Shown: in pieces, positions 61,601-64,000 of the stretch
Layout: each line of letters starts with the position of its first letter
Numbering within the stretch: position 1 is the first letter of the stretch
Assembly: GCF_000967655.1 (NCBI RefSeq)
Contig: NZ_JXYA01000041.1
Location: 1-64,000 of the forward strand
Length of the DNA: 64,000 nt
Reading direction: 5' to 3'
Source of the DNA: Pseudoalteromonas rubra
GTDB lineage: Bacteria > Pseudomonadota > Gammaproteobacteria > Enterobacterales > Alteromonadaceae
Notes under the pieces: generated by a model
What the model was told of the DNA's origin: nothing
Seen by the model: the letters and a program-made list of their open reading frames with translations, nothing else
Databases searched by the model: none
Translations under genes and position numbers: made by a program

Positions 61601-62482
61601 ATGCCTCACTTTATTCGCCTGACACATCTAATGGGTGTGCTCTTTATCGCCCTGTTTAGCCAGCTTGCAATTGCGCAACCCGCACTATGGAGTGTAGAAA
61701 AAAACGGGGTAACCTCTTACCTGTTTGGCACTGTGCATGTGGGTGACAGCAAAATGCACGGCCTGGATAACCGTATCAAAACGGCCATAGCAAACAGTCA
61801 GACGGTGGTAGTCGAGCTAAACACGCAAGCCATAGGTGCACTGGAGCTGCAACGCAGAACCCTGCCCTTTATGCTGCAAAAGCAGGGCCGCACCCTAAAA
61901 ACCAGTTTATCCGCCGAGACCTATCAACAAATCCAGCGCTACTTTTCTGAGCGCCAGATTGACATAGCCCTGTTCGATAATTACCAACCCTGGTTTGTGA
62001 TGCTGACGATTTTGCAGCTGGAATATCAAAAAGCCGGATTCAGTGAAGAATTTGGCATTGATAAACAAGTCATAGAGTATGCCGCAGGCTTAGACAAACC
62101 CATTATGGAACTGGAAAGCCTGGAGCAGCAACTCGCCTTGTTCAGCGCTTTGGGCATTCAAAGCGACGCTATGCTGGTCGACACACTCAAGCAGGTGAAA
62201 GACTTTGACAGTTACTTTACCAAGATGATCAACGCCTGGAAAAATGGAGATTATCAGCAGCTTGATGTGTTTTATAAGCTCAGCTTTGATGACAGCAAAT
62301 ATGGTCAGCAAGCCGAACAGGTGATGCTCATTGAGCGTAACAATAACTGGGTAACAAGCCTCACCCCTAAGCTTGCCAACAGGTCTCATTTTATTGCCGT
62401 TGGTGCGCTGCACTTGCCACAACAGCATGGCCTGATTAAGCAGTTACAGGCTCAAGGTTTTAAGGTGGAACGCATCAAGTGA
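61601..62482 (+). CDS. TraB/GumN family protein
   Basis: ATG 61601 has GGAGG upstream and gives 293 residues; an in-frame ATG at 61589 is too close to the ribosome site. There is a signal peptide (to about LAIA-QP). The family motifs are YLFGTVHVGD (about 34-43), VVVELNTQA and FIAVGALHLPQQHGL at the end. TraB/PrgY/GumN proteins are thought to be metalloproteases; the two GxxH-type motifs are intact. Single gene. Confidence 0.88.
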   Translation: MPHFIRLTHLMGVLFIALFSQLAIAQPALWSVEKNGVTSYLFGTVHVGDSKMHGLDNRIKTAIANSQTVVVELNTQAIGALELQRRTLPFMLQKQGRTLKTSLSAETYQQIQRYFSERQIDIALFDNYQPWFVMLTILQLEYQKAGFSEEFGIDKQVIEYAAGLDKPIMELESLEQQLALFSALGIQSDAMLVDTLKQVKDFDSYFTKMINAWKNGDYQQLDVFYKLSFDDSKYGQQAEQVMLIERNNNWVTSLTPKLANRSHFIAVGALHLPQQHGLIKQLQAQGFKVERIK

Positions 62483-62578
62483 CTATCTTAAACGCGACTT
62501 TTTTGTGTCTCTTTTAAACCTTCTCGATTTACTTCGCGTCTCAGAGATATCAATACCCTACACTCGAAGGACAACAGG

Positions 62579-63193
62579 ATGAGAAAAAATATTATGATTG
62601 GGGCACTGCTGGTGCTCAGTGCCGCCGCGCAGGCAAAAGAGACACGCACACTGACACAGACTTTTGAGCTGGCCGACAGTAAAGAGCTGGAAATTCAGTT
62701 TCCGATTGGCAAACTCAAAACCGAAAGCCATACGGGCAAAACCATTGAGGTCACCATCGTCCTTGAGCCTGCTGAATACGACCTGGATAACATGGCAGGT
62801 GTGCTGGAAGACGTGCAACTGGACAGTCGCCGGGCAGGCGACGACTTGAGCCTGAGCATCAATAATAAGTATGTAAAACAACACTGGACTGTGAAAGTAC
62901 CCGAGTCGATGGAGCTGGATGTTGAAATTGATGTCGGCAACGTCAAGCTGCTCGGATTAAACAATGATGCCGATGTCGAAATTGGCGTCGGTAATGTCAA
63001 TATAGAGTCGAGTGCTAAAGACTTTCGCCGCGTACGATTTGACTCGGGTGTAGGAAAAACCCGCGTATCCGATCTGCCGGGTGAAGCCAATACCGACCGT
63101 AACATGGTCGGTGAAACGTTGCGCTATCGCGGTGATGGTGAACATAGTCTCGATATCGAAGTAGGCGTTGGCAATATTACTCTGCGTCGCTAA
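62579..63193 (+). CDS. DUF4097-like periplasmic protein
   Basis: The 204-residue protein has a signal peptide (MIGALLVLSAAAQA, cleavage before KETR). The mature part is repetitive beta sequence with ELEIQFPIGKLK, ELDVEIDVGNVKLLG and DVEIGVGNVNIES, a beta-helix-like pattern of DUF4097 (adhesin-like) proteins. It ends in DIEVGVGNITLRR and overlaps the convergent kinase gene by 17 bases. Function unknown. Confidence 0.7.
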   Translation: MRKNIMIGALLVLSAAAQAKETRTLTQTFELADSKELEIQFPIGKLKTESHTGKTIEVTIVLEPAEYDLDNMAGVLEDVQLDSRRAGDDLSLSINNKYVKQHWTVKVPESMELDVEIDVGNVKLLGLNNDADVEIGVGNVNIESSAKDFRRVRFDSGVGKTRVSDLPGEANTDRNMVGETLRYRGDGEHSLDIEVGVGNITLRR

Positions 63194-64000
63194 ACGATAA
63201 AATTTTGCCCAGGGCGCGCTCCAGTGCCGCCTGCTCTACCGGCTTAAACAAATAGTCGGTCGCGCCCAATTGCATGGCCGACTTAATCGCCTGCTCAGAG
63301 GTGTTTGCCGTCAGTACCAGGATCGGTGTCGATAACATCAGGGTCTGGCGGATCTCCTTGATGGCTTTAAAGCCATCCATGATGGGCATGTTCAAGTCCA
63401 TCAGGATCACATCAAAAGATTGATGCGCTAGTACGTCAACAGCCTGCCCGCCATGGCTGGCATGAATGCTAGTTATGGCCATACTCTCAAGCATTTTTTC
63501 GATGATTTTGGCATTCAATTGATTGTCTTCTACCAGCAACACTTTACTGTTGCGGGCCACACCACTGACTTGCTCCGGCTCCGGAAGCCGCTTCAAAGGC
63601 ACACTGAGCAGCGCTTTTGTGCCGTGCGGCTCACGGGCAACAAACGCCAACTCACCAGACATAATCGCCAGCAGCAGGTTGCAGCGTGCCAGACCCAGCT
63701 GCAAGCCCTGAAAGTGGTGCCCATTCGGATTGTTTTCCGTGGGCGGTGCATTAACCAAGGCAATATTAAAACCCGGCCCGCTGTCTTCTATTTCACAGTA
63801 AAAGCGCCAGTTCACTTCTTCATCCTGCGCGCTGACCTGTTCAACCCGGGCAGACAAGCTGACGCCGCCCTGCTCTGTAAACTTCACTGCATTATCAAGT
63901 AACTGGCCTATCACCCAGCTCAGACGTTCATGATCGCATTCAAAGATTTTTTCGCTGTGGCTGTTAAAGTGATAGCTAAAATCCAGGCCTTTCTCTCTGG
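63177..64000 (-). CDS. Hybrid sensor histidine kinase / response regulator (partial)
   Basis: Only the C-terminal part is in the window; the frame is open to the right edge. It has the ATP-binding domain with N box LLDNAVKFTEQGG, G1 EDSGPGF and G2-like QGLQLGLA, then a receiver domain with the phosphoacceptor Asp in VILMDLNMP and Lys in YLFKPVEQA. A signal-relay role is clear; input is not visible. Confidence 0.88.
   Translation of the reverse strand, partial: REKGLDFSYHFNSHSEKIFECDHERLSWVIGQLLDNAVKFTEQGGVSLSARVEQVSAQDEEVNWRFYCEIEDSGPGFNIALVNAPPTENNPNGHHFQGLQLGLARCNLLLAIMSGELAFVAREPHGTKALLSVPLKRLPEPEQVSGVARNSKVLLVEDNQLNAKIIEKMLESMAITSIHASHGGQAVDVLAHQSFDVILMDLNMPIMDGFKAIKEIRQTLMLSTPILVLTANTSEQAIKSAMQLGATDYLFKPVEQAALERALGKILSFSDAE

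Noticed and set aside
1..64000. CRISPR arrays, rRNA or complete tRNA genes
   Set aside because: No regularly spaced repeats, no rRNA-like blocks and no complete cloverleaf were seen by eye.

Overview
The right-hand part of the window (about 27.8-64.0 kb) is the chromosome of a marine gammaproteobacterium. The gene content fits Alteromonadales, most likely Pseudoalteromonas: groES-groEL, fxsA-cutA-dsbD, aroQ-accB-accC, yihI, engB, polA, cytochromes c4 and c5, elbB, rep, ubiK and a complete ilvGMEDA operon. The genus is my inference from gene content and order.

The left 27.7 kb is an accessory island ending in a P4-type tyrosine integrase next to groEL. From left to right it holds: (a) a mobilization module on the minus strand (MobC-like protein, MOBP-type relaxase, VirD4-type coupling protein, a membrane J-domain protein, a lipoprotein); (b) a single-polypeptide restriction-modification enzyme; (c) an unrecognised pair of membrane/secreted proteins that share a short motif; (d) a decayed recombinase; (e) several small regulator and membrane genes of unknown function; and (f) an element of about 10 kb (16.45-26.26 kb).

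Element (f) is the main discovery. In the standard code its minus strand looks like a field of broken genes. When the frames are followed through, the only interruptions are TGA codons, and these fall on glycines that are invariant in known families. Examples are the GKTGSGKS Walker A and DPHGD motifs of a conjugation-type ATPase, and the TGxR, GKGxKxR and GH(S/A)D motifs of two tyrosine recombinases. Genuine ends are TAA or TAG only. Hand translation gives about 59 in-frame TGA codons in eight reading frames, with no internal TAA or TAG and no frameshift. TGG still encodes Trp, and GGN codons are still used for Gly. The simplest reading is that UGA means glycine here, as in genetic code 25 (Absconditabacteria/SR1 and Gracilibacteria), inside an integrated element of a host that uses UGA as stop. 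I found no convincing UGA-decoding tRNA. A 57-nt tRNA-like relic lies between the two recombinases. The decayed recombinase at 11.3-11.8 kb also carries TGA at matching glycine positions, so this element family has probably entered the island more than once.

In the core region I also see: a CsrB/CsrC-type regulatory RNA between yihI and cytochrome c4, with repeated GGA motifs, a terminator and GacA/UvrY-like boxes upstream (the position E. coli csrC has relative to yihI and engB); an ilv leader peptide with a transcription attenuator; and a possible sigma-32 promoter in front of groES. The window ends inside a hybrid sensor kinase gene.
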